NCBI GenBank assembly: GCA_017849455.1
Contig: JAFIGX010000020.1
Location: forward strand, 62,001-126,000
From: Pseudobacter sp.
Lineage (GTDB): Bacteria > Bacteroidota > Bacteroidia > Chitinophagales > Chitinophagaceae
Reading direction: 5' to 3'
Length of the DNA: 64,000 nt
The position numbers were made by a program, and so were the translations under genes. Under the pieces are notes generated by a model that saw only the letters and a program-made list of their open reading frames with translations, was not told the DNA's origin and ran no database searches. Position 1 is the first letter of the stretch. Each line of letters starts with the position of its first letter. Shown here piece after piece: positions 19,106 to 26,656 of this stretch.

Positions 19106-20416
19106 TTATGGCAAAGTCTTGAATCTTCGAAAATGAAATATTGAAACTATGGCGATGAATAAAATGAAACTCACCAGATATGGAAATAGTTTATCCGTAA
19201 AGAAATATTTAGTTATAAGCGGTATTAATAAAACCACAATTATTTGTAAAATAAAGATCGCTCTTTTTTTTACTTGTTTTTTGGTGCCGATAATTTTTAT
19301 CAACCCTATTGTCCATATTGTTTCACCAAGACACAAACTAACTGCAATGTTTATCAGTGCCTTGTTATAAAAAGATAATAGAATCACAGATAAAATGGTA
19401 ACAAGCGCGGCACCAAATGTTATTCTTGTATATTCAGTATCTTTTTTCGAAAGCATGGATTTGGTTGCCATGCTTAAGAACAGTGAGTAAATTAAAGCGG
19501 AGATACCTAACAAAGTAAAAAACTCTTTTTCCCCTATATATTTTTTTCCAAAGAAAAGGGTAATAAAAGAATCCGGGAATATTAAAATAGATCCTACATA
19601 GGTAATTCCTAATATGATGGAGAGCTGATCGATCTTAAGGCAAACATTTTCATCTATCATTTCTTTGATGAATGCCTGGTGAATAATGCGCAGCACGCCT
19701 TTGAAGATCATGTAAAATTTAAGTCCAACGAATGCTGTTGCCACTACGGCGCTGGAATAAAAATAGGGGACCACGAGGATCACTCCCAGTCCGATGAAAT
19801 AGAGTGAAAGCGTTACGATACCCAATGGCAGGCTGGTGATGTACAAACGAAGGTTGGCGAAGCGCGGCATGAAAAAATACGGCGTTCCCAGGAACCAGGA
19901 AATATATACGTTGGTAACGGCATAGGTAGCCAGCAGGGAAATGACATATATGAGGGCAAGATGGCTGTTGTTGAGATCCGCGAAAATGATCAGCAGGGAA
20001 AACGGTATCAGTAACCTGATGAAGGCCACGGCGGCGCCTCTCACAGGGAATCCTCTTGCATAAAGCGCATAATCACCGTTCCAGGCGAGCAGGGGAGCAG
20101 CGATGAACAGGATATAATTCGGGTTGAGGAAAAACAGGCCGGCGGCTATGGTCAATAGTATGCCTGCAGCCATGCGGGCCGATTGTGTTTGATGGTACTC
20201 TTCTTTCCAATCGTCTGTAAGCGCCAGGTTGCGCATGGCGGCCGACTGCAGGCCCATTCCAATGATATTGATGATAAAAAGGATCAGGGAATCCGCTTCG
20301 GCTATGGATTTGAGCTGTTCCGGCGTTCCATGCTGACCAACATACTTCAGTGAAAAAATGGAAAGCAGTTGCCCGATGCCTGTATAGAAAGCTATATAAA
20401 ATATTCTTTTTAGCAT
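19106..20416 (-). CDS. Polysaccharide flippase, Wzx-like (MATE/MOP superfamily)
   Basis: A 436-residue integral membrane protein with about twelve hydrophobic segments and few charged residues, matching the Wzx/RfbX-type flippases that move lipid-linked repeat units across the inner membrane. The start MLKRIFYIAFYTGIGQLLSIF is typical. The gene is a composition mosaic: bases 20041-20160 hold 62 G+C of 120, while 19201-19320 hold 31 of 120. The change falls near 19680. This suggests recombination inside the gene, which would swap the C-terminal half. The frame is intact over the join, so the protein is probably functional. It is divergent from the sugar transferase at 20737. Confidence 0.8.
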   Translation of the reverse strand: MLKRIFYIAFYTGIGQLLSIFSLKYVGQHGTPEQLKSIAEADSLILFIINIIGMGLQSAAMRNLALTDDWKEEYHQTQSARMAAGILLTIAAGLFFLNPNYILFIAAPLLAWNGDYALYARGFPVRGAAVAFIRLLIPFSLLIIFADLNNSHLALIYVISLLATYAVTNVYISWFLGTPYFFMPRFANLRLYITSLPLGIVTLSLYFIGLGVILVVPYFYSSAVVATAFVGLKFYMIFKGVLRIIHQAFIKEMIDENVCLKIDQLSIILGITYVGSILIFPDSFITLFFGKKYIGEKEFFTLLGISALIYSLFLSMATKSMLSKKDTEYTRITFGAALVTILSVILLSFYNKALINIAVSLCLGETIWTIGLIKIIGTKKQVKKRAIFILQIIVVLLIPLITKYFFTDKLFPYLVSFILFIAIVSIFHFRRFKTLP

Positions 20417-20736
20417 GGAATGAAAACTGCCGGGGCTCTTTTATGAAAAGTTTAAAGAACGCGAAGTAAGCATATTCTCTGAAACTGGCATCAAATATGA
20501 TTTGGAATAACCCGCTCGGTAAGATAATATTTTGATCTTTTGCAACGTTTAGTAAGCTCTGAGTGTCAATCAGCAGGAATTACTAATTAGTAAGCACCTT
20601 GTTAAAAGTTAAAAAAAATTGATATAAGGGTTCAAAGTATCAGTTTATTTAATTTTCTTTGTGCCCTAAAAGGCGTAGTAAGTAGGAATAATTTTTTTGA
20701 ATAGCCTCTGGAAATAGGGGAAAAGCATTAATTACG
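20417..20736. promoter_or_regulatory. AT-rich divergent promoter region with repeats
   Basis: This 320-bp gap separates the minus-strand flippase from the plus-strand initiating sugar transferase and must hold promoters for both. A perfect 14-bp palindrome, TTACTAATTAGTAA, lies at 20580-20593. The 9-mer TTAGTAAGC occurs twice, at 20549-20557 and 20587-20595, 38 bp apart. A related TAGTAAGT is near 20676. They could be an operator. I found no convincing Bacteroidota promoter pair (TTTG with TAnnTTTG at the right spacing). Confidence 0.4.
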
Positions 20737-21510
20737 ATGATGATAACGTCTTTTTCGCCGGTCCAGTCCTTTGAAAAAAAGGCTGGTTACAATACAGAAA
20801 CTATCGCCTTACGATCTTACGTGGTTGAAAAGCGTAAGTACTTCTTTTTCAAGCGAATATTCGACATATTTCTCTCTCTCTTTGTAATTGTCTTTGTTCT
20901 TAGCTGGCTGCTGCCCATTATTGCCTTATTGATCAAATTGGATTCACCGGGTCCGGTCTTTTTCATCCAACGCCGGGTTGGTCGTTGGGGAAGAAGTTTT
21001 AAGTGCTTGAAATTCAGGACAATGGTGGTCAATGAACATGCAAACACCCATCAGGCGGCTGAAAATGATTCCCGGATCACCAGGGTAGGCAATTTCCTCC
21101 GGAATTCGAATCTCGACGAATTTCCCCAGTTCATCAATGTTTTATTAGGCCAGATGAGCGTGGTAGGCCCCAGGCCTCACATGCACACTGATTGCAATAA
21201 ATTCTCTTCTGTTATCGCCAATTATAAGTTCAGAAGCATGGTAAAACCGGGTATTACCGGTCTGGCACAGGTGAAAGGTTATAGAGGCCCTACCAAAAAC
21301 TTCGAGAGCATATTTCACCGCTACCAGTTCGATGCGTTTTATGTACGCAATGCAAATTTTTGGCTGGATATGCGTATTGTCCGGAAAACTGCCGGGCAGA
21401 CCCTTAAAACATTTTTCGCTAAATTGAATGGGGATAGCAGCAATGATCCAGTGGTCCATCCACAGCCAGGTACCCAAAAATGGGCGCCATCTGTGAAGAA
21501 CCTGAACTAA
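20737..21510 (+). CDS. Initiating sugar-phosphate transferase (WcaJ/WbaP-type, monotopic PGT)
   Basis: A 257-residue protein with one hydrophobic hairpin (about residues 38-65) and the Bac_transf catalytic domain. Motifs in order: KRIFDIFLSL, SPGPVFFIQRRVGRWGR, FKCLKFRTM, the catalytic NLDEFPQFINVL (Asp127-Glu128), MSVVGPRPHM, and KPGITGLAQVKGYRG. The family moves a hexose-1-phosphate (or N-acetylated, deoxygenated form) from a nucleotide sugar to undecaprenyl phosphate. This starts each repeat unit. It is the short form without the extra N-terminal membrane domain. It lies 33 bp before a ligase-like gene on the same strand and divergent from the flippase. The hexose is not known. Confidence 0.93.
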   Translation: MMITSFSPVQSFEKKAGYNTETIALRSYVVEKRKYFFFKRIFDIFLSLFVIVFVLSWLLPIIALLIKLDSPGPVFFIQRRVGRWGRSFKCLKFRTMVVNEHANTHQAAENDSRITRVGNFLRNSNLDEFPQFINVLLGQMSVVGPRPHMHTDCNKFSSVIANYKFRSMVKPGITGLAQVKGYRGPTKNFESIFHRYQFDAFYVRNANFWLDMRIVRKTAGQTLKTFFAKLNGDSSNDPVVHPQPGTQKWAPSVKNLN

Positions 21511-21543
21511 GTAAGGCTATAGATACCCTTTCACATTTTTTCT

Positions 21544-22833
21544 ATGCGATCATTATTCCTGCAGGATATTATCGGAAGCAGGTTCTCCACAAAAGACAAA
21601 CTTTTCTATGTCCTGATCGCATGTTTTCTCCTTACACTGTTCCTGCCCACGATGCCTGTGATCAACAATATGGTCATCGGATTGATCGTTGTGTTCAGTT
21701 TTTTCTACAATTCCGGTAAAGAAAAATGGGCTTTGCTGAAGTCCCGGAAAGCCCTTCCATTCATCCTTTTATTTTTCCTGTTCCATATCATCAGTACTTT
21801 CTTCTCGAATAACCGGGAGGAAGCGATCACCATGTTGCTGATGCGAACGCCCCTCCTGTTGTTCCCTGTTGCGTTTGGGCTGATAAAGATTGGCAGGGAA
21901 CTGAGAGACAGGATCTGGTGGCTATACAGTATAGTCACCACCCTTGCAGCGATTCTATGCCTGATATGGGCGTTGATCATGTATGGCAGAACAGGGGATG
22001 CTTCACAACTGTATAATGACAGCCTGAGCCTGGCCATTGGCAAACAGTCGATCTATTTTGCCATGATGGTCAATGTAGCGGTTGTGGCGTTGATCTGTCT
22101 CTTATCCGGCCATGCGTCCTTTATCAATCGCCCGCTGGCTTATAGTTGTATCATTCTTTTATTGATCATTCATTTCATGCTGGCGAGCAGGATATCTATC
22201 ATCTTGTTGTATGCGTTCCTGGGGGTATACACATTTTATCATGTCATCATCCTGCGGCGTAGATTGCTGGCAGGGCTGGCTTTGCTGATAGGATTACTGA
22301 TAGGTGGATTACTGCTGATAAAACTCTTTCCCAAGACGCTAAACCGGTTCCGTGAATTAAACTATACTCAGTATTCTTTCCAGAGTCTCGCACAGGAAAG
22401 CCATTACGATATGGAAGTAAAAGCTGAGCAATGGAATGGGGCGAATGTCAGGCTGGCTATATGGCAGTGCGGGTGGGAATTGGCGCAGAAGAACTTCTTA
22501 TGGGGCGTGCCACTGGGCGATAAAATGGATACGCTCATTGACACCTATCGCTCGAAAGGATTTCAATTTGCGATCAACCCGAAGCGGAACCTGCATAATA
22601 ATTATCTCGATGTGTTGGTTACCTTTGGAATTCTAGGTTTGTTGGTCTTTTTGTTGGGGTATTTTATACTTCCATTGATGTATTGTATAAAGGACAGGAA
22701 CCTGTTGGGGGGATTCATAGTGATAGCATTGGCCATTGCTTTGATCACTGAAACTTATATGGACAGAAGTATAGGGAATGTGTTGCTGGGGTTGTTTATT
22801 CCGTTTGTGATCAGTTGCAGGAGAGTGCCTTAG
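21544..22833 (+). CDS. O-antigen ligase family membrane protein
   Basis: A 429-residue polytopic membrane protein with about ten to twelve hydrophobic segments. The external loop before the last segments holds VRLAIWQCGWELAQKNFLWG and RNLHNNYLDVLVTFGILGLL, with the family's conserved His. It is related to the protein at 10825-12066, which has the same loop pattern. Such proteins ligate finished glycan to an acceptor or polymerise units in the periplasm. It follows the initiating transferase by 33 bp and so is probably co-expressed with it. Its end faces the ABC ATPase gene with only 32 bp between the stops, and I see no strong terminator there. Confidence 0.83.
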   Translation: MRSLFLQDIIGSRFSTKDKLFYVLIACFLLTLFLPTMPVINNMVIGLIVVFSFFYNSGKEKWALLKSRKALPFILLFFLFHIISTFFSNNREEAITMLLMRTPLLLFPVAFGLIKIGRELRDRIWWLYSIVTTLAAILCLIWALIMYGRTGDASQLYNDSLSLAIGKQSIYFAMMVNVAVVALICLLSGHASFINRPLAYSCIILLLIIHFMLASRISIILLYAFLGVYTFYHVIILRRRLLAGLALLIGLLIGGLLLIKLFPKTLNRFRELNYTQYSFQSLAQESHYDMEVKAEQWNGANVRLAIWQCGWELAQKNFLWGVPLGDKMDTLIDTYRSKGFQFAINPKRNLHNNYLDVLVTFGILGLLVFLLGYFILPLMYCIKDRNLLGGFIVIALAIALITETYMDRSIGNVLLGLFIPFVISCRRVP

Positions 22834-22865
22834 TCATTCTGCTTCTTACCCAAAGGATAGATGTA

Positions 22866-23600
22866 TTAGTGGTTATCCGTTATGTACAGTTCAATAGCTT
22901 TTTCTGTTTCCCCGAAATAAAGCAGGCTGCCGTTTTTCATATAAGCAGAACGCCTGCAGTACTTGCTGATCACTTCCATACTATGGCTGACAAGGATCAC
23001 TGTTTTTCCTTCTATCCAGGATGACTCGAATACTTTAACTGCCTTTTCCTGGAATTTCATATCACCTACAGCAAATATTTCATCGAGGAACATAATGTCG
23101 GCCCCGGCATTGACGGCAATCGAAAAGCCAAGGCGGGCTACCATCCCGGAAGAAAAATATTTGATTTTGGTATCGATGAATCCCTCCAGTTCGGCAAATC
23201 CTACGATCTTATCGAAAATCTTATCAATTTCCTTGATCTTTAGACCGAGAACTGAGCCAGACACATAAATATTTTCGCGTGCCGTCAGTTCATGGCTCAT
23301 ACCAACTCCAAGGTTCATCAGGAGGGTAGTGCCATTGATATTGATAATTCCCGAATCACTTGGATATACTCCCGCAAGCAACCTGATCAGGGTGGATTTT
23401 CCGGAACCATTTCTTCCCAATAAACCGAGGCATTCTCCTTTTTCTACTTCAAAGTCCATCGGCTTGATAGCTGCTACTTTCTTAGACCTGGGAGGATTGA
23501 AAAGATTGAACAACCTGTGTTTTACCGTGTTGTGACTATCTTCCGTTATATGAAAGGTCTTACTGATATTCTTTGCTTCTATGGCTAATTGACGACTCAT
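22866..23600 (-). CDS. Polysaccharide ABC exporter ATPase (Wzt/TagH/KpsT-like)
   Basis: A 244-residue ATPase with Walker A GLLGRNGSGKSTL (about residue 60), the signature YFSSGMVARLGFS (about 150) and Walker B ADIMFLDEIFAVGD (about 168). The SSGM form of the signature and the FAVGD ending are typical of polysaccharide exporters of the Wzt/TagH/KpsT group. It lacks the C-terminal glycan-binding domain of long Wzt proteins, so recognition of chain ends by this protein is unlikely. It follows the permease by 3 bp. With that partner it should move a finished lipid-linked chain or oligosaccharide across the inner membrane. Confidence 0.92.
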   Translation of the reverse strand: MSRQLAIEAKNISKTFHITEDSHNTVKHRLFNLFNPPRSKKVAAIKPMDFEVEKGECLGLLGRNGSGKSTLIRLLAGVYPSDSGIININGTTLLMNLGVGMSHELTARENIYVSGSVLGLKIKEIDKIFDKIVGFAELEGFIDTKIKYFSSGMVARLGFSIAVNAGADIMFLDEIFAVGDMKFQEKAVKVFESSWIEGKTVILVSHSMEVISKYCRRSAYMKNGSLLYFGETEKAIELYITDNH

Positions 23601-23603
23601 ATA

Positions 23604-24401
23604 CTAAAGTTTTTCTGCTGCTTTCGATCCTAATCTATTCAACAATGCCAAGCCGATTAATAAAATAATGATAGCATAGCCAAAATCGAATAGCATTAAC
23701 CGAAAGTCGGGGTTTTGTTTTTCCATCATGATCTTTCTGGCATTAATGATGATCCCTGCAAGTGGATTGCCATAATCGAAGGATGGAAGGGCTTCTTTAA
23801 AGGTTGCCAGCTTATAAAATATCGGGGAGAGAAAAAATAAAAAAGAAGTGAAAACGACCCAGATCTGGGAAATGTCCTTCGCAATTATGTAGATGTTTGA
23901 TAGGATGAGTGCCATTCCCAGAGATAATATCAATAAATTAAGGAAAAGCAATATGATCCACACATTATGCAAGGAGAGCCCTATCGATTCTTTTTCCAGG
24001 AAATTATAGAAGATCAGGAACATGCAGAAATTGAAAAAAAATCCAATCGAATTCGCAAATAGTGTAGATATATATATTTCAAGCTTGTTCATATTACTGT
24101 ATTCATAAAGATATTTTTTTGTATACAGTATTTGTATTGTGCCAGTAGTCGATTCTACGAAGAAGTTCCACAGGATCAGACCGATGAACAGGTATGATGC
24201 GAAAGCCGGAATATTCTGTTTTAAGATTGTTTGAAATACCACATAATAGATCGCAATATCCATCAGAGGTTTGATCAGTGCCCATAATAAGCCCAATTTG
24301 TTCTCGTAATATCTCAACTTGAATTCAATCTTGGCTAACAACCATATTCGTTCGAACTTGTTCGATCTTCCTGCCCAATCACTAAGAATGCTTTTGATCA
24401 T
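23604..24401 (-). CDS. Polysaccharide ABC exporter permease (Wzm/TagG-like, ABC-2 type)
   Basis: A 265-residue inner-membrane protein with six hydrophobic segments. The N-terminal region, LLAKIEFKLRYYENKLGLLWALIKPLM, is the ABC-2 signature seen in TagG, KpsM and Wzm permeases: an amphipathic interface helix followed by the LG-LW motif and the first membrane helix. The ATPase gene follows at once. It lies 92 bp downstream of three coupled glycosyltransferase genes on the same strand, so their product may be its cargo. The locus also has a Wzx-like flippase, so two export routes exist side by side. Confidence 0.92.
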   Translation of the reverse strand: MIKSILSDWAGRSNKFERIWLLAKIEFKLRYYENKLGLLWALIKPLMDIAIYYVVFQTILKQNIPAFASYLFIGLILWNFFVESTTGTIQILYTKKYLYEYSNMNKLEIYISTLFANSIGFFFNFCMFLIFYNFLEKESIGLSLHNVWIILLFLNLLILSLGMALILSNIYIIAKDISQIWVVFTSFLFFLSPIFYKLATFKEALPSFDYGNPLAGIIINARKIMMEKQNPDFRLMLFDFGYAIIILLIGLALLNRLGSKAAEKL

Positions 24402-24493
24402 ATTTTCCTGGATTTTAACAGCAACAATCAGGAACCAAAAATTTCGTAAAAGTATTATAATTCGTGGGTTTTCCTAGCTTTTACCGGTTCTCT

Positions 24494-26656
24494 TTATTTT
24501 CTGATCAGATGGGCAATCGCTAATACAGGCTTACGGAGGAAAGGAAATCTCCGGACCGTTTTCCTGGCCTTTTCCTTCCAATAGTTAGCTGATTGGATGC
24601 TCCGCGCAGAATGACGGGACGACATGGTTGGGTTATCGTGGAGATACCCCGGACCATTTGCATTCAGCAGGTTTGTAAGTTCTCCTCCGTATTTCCTGAA
24701 TAACGATGCATGTTTTACGGTAAGTAACCTATACAGATAAAGCTGCTTGTTGTTGGTAAATGATTTGGACATAGACTTTTTCCTGATCCTGTAGTTGAAC
24801 AATGTTTCAGGGAGACATACACCGTGAAATCCTTTTGATACCAGGTTTATTGCGATCTCATAATCTTCCATGCCATATAAAAGTTCTTCATCATAGCCTT
24901 CTATATTCAGGAGATCCCGAGTATTAAAGACAGACCCACTGTGAACAGTATTATGATATAACAGGTAGGGAAGCTCGGGATTGTGCCCTGGCCATATTCC
25001 TTTGGCCGCACCAAAATACCTGATCCAGCAAGTAACAAAGCTGAGATTTTTATAACGCTCCAATATACGAATCGCTTTTTCAAAATAACCTGGTGCTATG
25101 GTGTCATCTGCATCCAGGAAGACAACATACTGGGTAGAAATTTTTTTTAAACCGATATTCCTGGTTGCAGACAATCCTGCATTTGGTTGATGGATGATTT
25201 CCAGGAACGGGTACTTCTTTTCCAGTGTAAACAATTTTTCGATACTCGACTGTTCGGTACTTCCGTCATTGATAAGAATTACTTTGGCCGGGGGGTAGGA
25301 AGTGGAATATATGCTGGCCAGGCAATCTTCAATGTACTGTCCCATATTATAATAAGGGATCACAACGGAGAGACCCTGCTGAAACTCCTTATGGTAAATC
25401 TTTGCCGGTCTTTCCTGCGGCCTCAGGATAGGAAATTCCTGTTTAAAGTTCGTGTCGGCAAGTAGTTCCGAAATAATCCTGTACTTTTTATCATAGTATG
25501 CCGCAGGCGAACATACTTCGATGCTCTCTGCCGCGGTACTTCCAATTTGCAATAGCTCATCCTCGGAAAGTGATAGTATATGCAACAACTGTTTTTCGAA
25601 CTGACCCGCTCGGTCCCAACTGAAGAGAAAGCCATTCTCACCGTCCGACAACAGTTCTGACTGCCCACCCGCATCGGAAGCAAGCACCACTTTACCTGCC
25701 GCCATTGCTTCGATCACTGTATAGGGCAGGTTATCTATCAATGAAGGTATTACGATACAATGAGCTGTGGCTAGCTTTGCAATTGCATCTTCCGGAGCCA
25801 TATTGCCTGTGAGATGCAGTCTCCCTGCAGCAATATGCTCTTGATATTGCTCACGGACGAATTGACCAATTGTTTTCTCCTCCGTATGCAGATAAATATC
25901 ACTTCCCCCGATCCATTCGATTGAAAATTCGATTCCGGCCTTCCACAGCCGATCCGCTTCCTGCAATAACTGAAGAGCGCCTTTGGAAATGGACATTTTT
26001 CCAAATACAACCAGTTTATTTCTTTCGATAGTTTTGGCACCGGACAATGGTGACTTTTTAGGTCCATACGGATTAAAGATCTGAAAGACTTTTTGCGGAA
26101 ATTTTTCGGCCATTCTGGATCTTAGGGTATCGATCAGGTATTGACTTGGTGAGATTACCAGGTCGGCCGCCAACAGACTAAATCGCTCCATCTCACCGAC
26201 CCAATATTCCGGGAACCGATATACCGGAAAATGATTGTATTCCAGGTAAAGGAAAGAAGGTGCATGAGCAGTTACCAAGATGGGGATATTCTGCAACAAA
26301 GGTTCGCCAAGCAATTTCCTCAGCAGGAGGTAGTAACCGATACCCAGGTATTCCTGTACTTCGATAATATCAGGGGTTTCACGGGTCAATTGCTGAATTA
26401 TCCGTTCTGAGAACTCATAACTCAATGATGCTTCAAAACCTAGGAATTTCGAGGAACTGCGATTATGCACTGAAAAAGCGTGAATGACAATATTAGACGC
26501 AACATGGATCGTTTGATCTGAGTTTTTTTCCTTTCCATAAAAAATGGAAATCTGATGCCCATACGAAGCAAATACTTCACTGTGCTCTTTCATATAGGTT
26601 CCGATCCCACCACTTCTTTCCGGAGGATACTCTGTCGTCAATATCCAATATCTCAT
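24494..26656 (-). CDS. Bifunctional GT4-GT2 fusion glycosyltransferase
   Basis: A 720-residue protein made of two transferases. Residues about 1-400 are a GT4 domain (MRYWILTTEYPPERSGGIGT, LVVFGKMSISKGALQLLQEA, and the donor region CIVIPSLIDNLPYTVIEAMA). Residues about 425-640 are an inverting GT2 domain (LSVVIPYYNMGQYIEDCL, VILINDGSTEQ, and the metal-binding VVFLDADDTIAPGYF). A basic C-terminal helix may touch the membrane. It overlaps the upstream paralogue by ATGA and shares its layout and many motifs, so the pair looks like a tandem duplication. The fusion suggests two successive sugars are added by one protein. The sugars are not known. Confidence 0.88.
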   Translation of the reverse strand: MRYWILTTEYPPERSGGIGTYMKEHSEVFASYGHQISIFYGKEKNSDQTIHVASNIVIHAFSVHNRSSSKFLGFEASLSYEFSERIIQQLTRETPDIIEVQEYLGIGYYLLLRKLLGEPLLQNIPILVTAHAPSFLYLEYNHFPVYRFPEYWVGEMERFSLLAADLVISPSQYLIDTLRSRMAEKFPQKVFQIFNPYGPKKSPLSGAKTIERNKLVVFGKMSISKGALQLLQEADRLWKAGIEFSIEWIGGSDIYLHTEEKTIGQFVREQYQEHIAAGRLHLTGNMAPEDAIAKLATAHCIVIPSLIDNLPYTVIEAMAAGKVVLASDAGGQSELLSDGENGFLFSWDRAGQFEKQLLHILSLSEDELLQIGSTAAESIEVCSPAAYYDKKYRIISELLADTNFKQEFPILRPQERPAKIYHKEFQQGLSVVIPYYNMGQYIEDCLASIYSTSYPPAKVILINDGSTEQSSIEKLFTLEKKYPFLEIIHQPNAGLSATRNIGLKKISTQYVVFLDADDTIAPGYFEKAIRILERYKNLSFVTCWIRYFGAAKGIWPGHNPELPYLLYHNTVHSGSVFNTRDLLNIEGYDEELLYGMEDYEIAINLVSKGFHGVCLPETLFNYRIRKKSMSKSFTNNKQLYLYRLLTVKHASLFRKYGGELTNLLNANGPGYLHDNPTMSSRHSARSIQSANYWKEKARKTVRRFPFLRKPVLAIAHLIRK

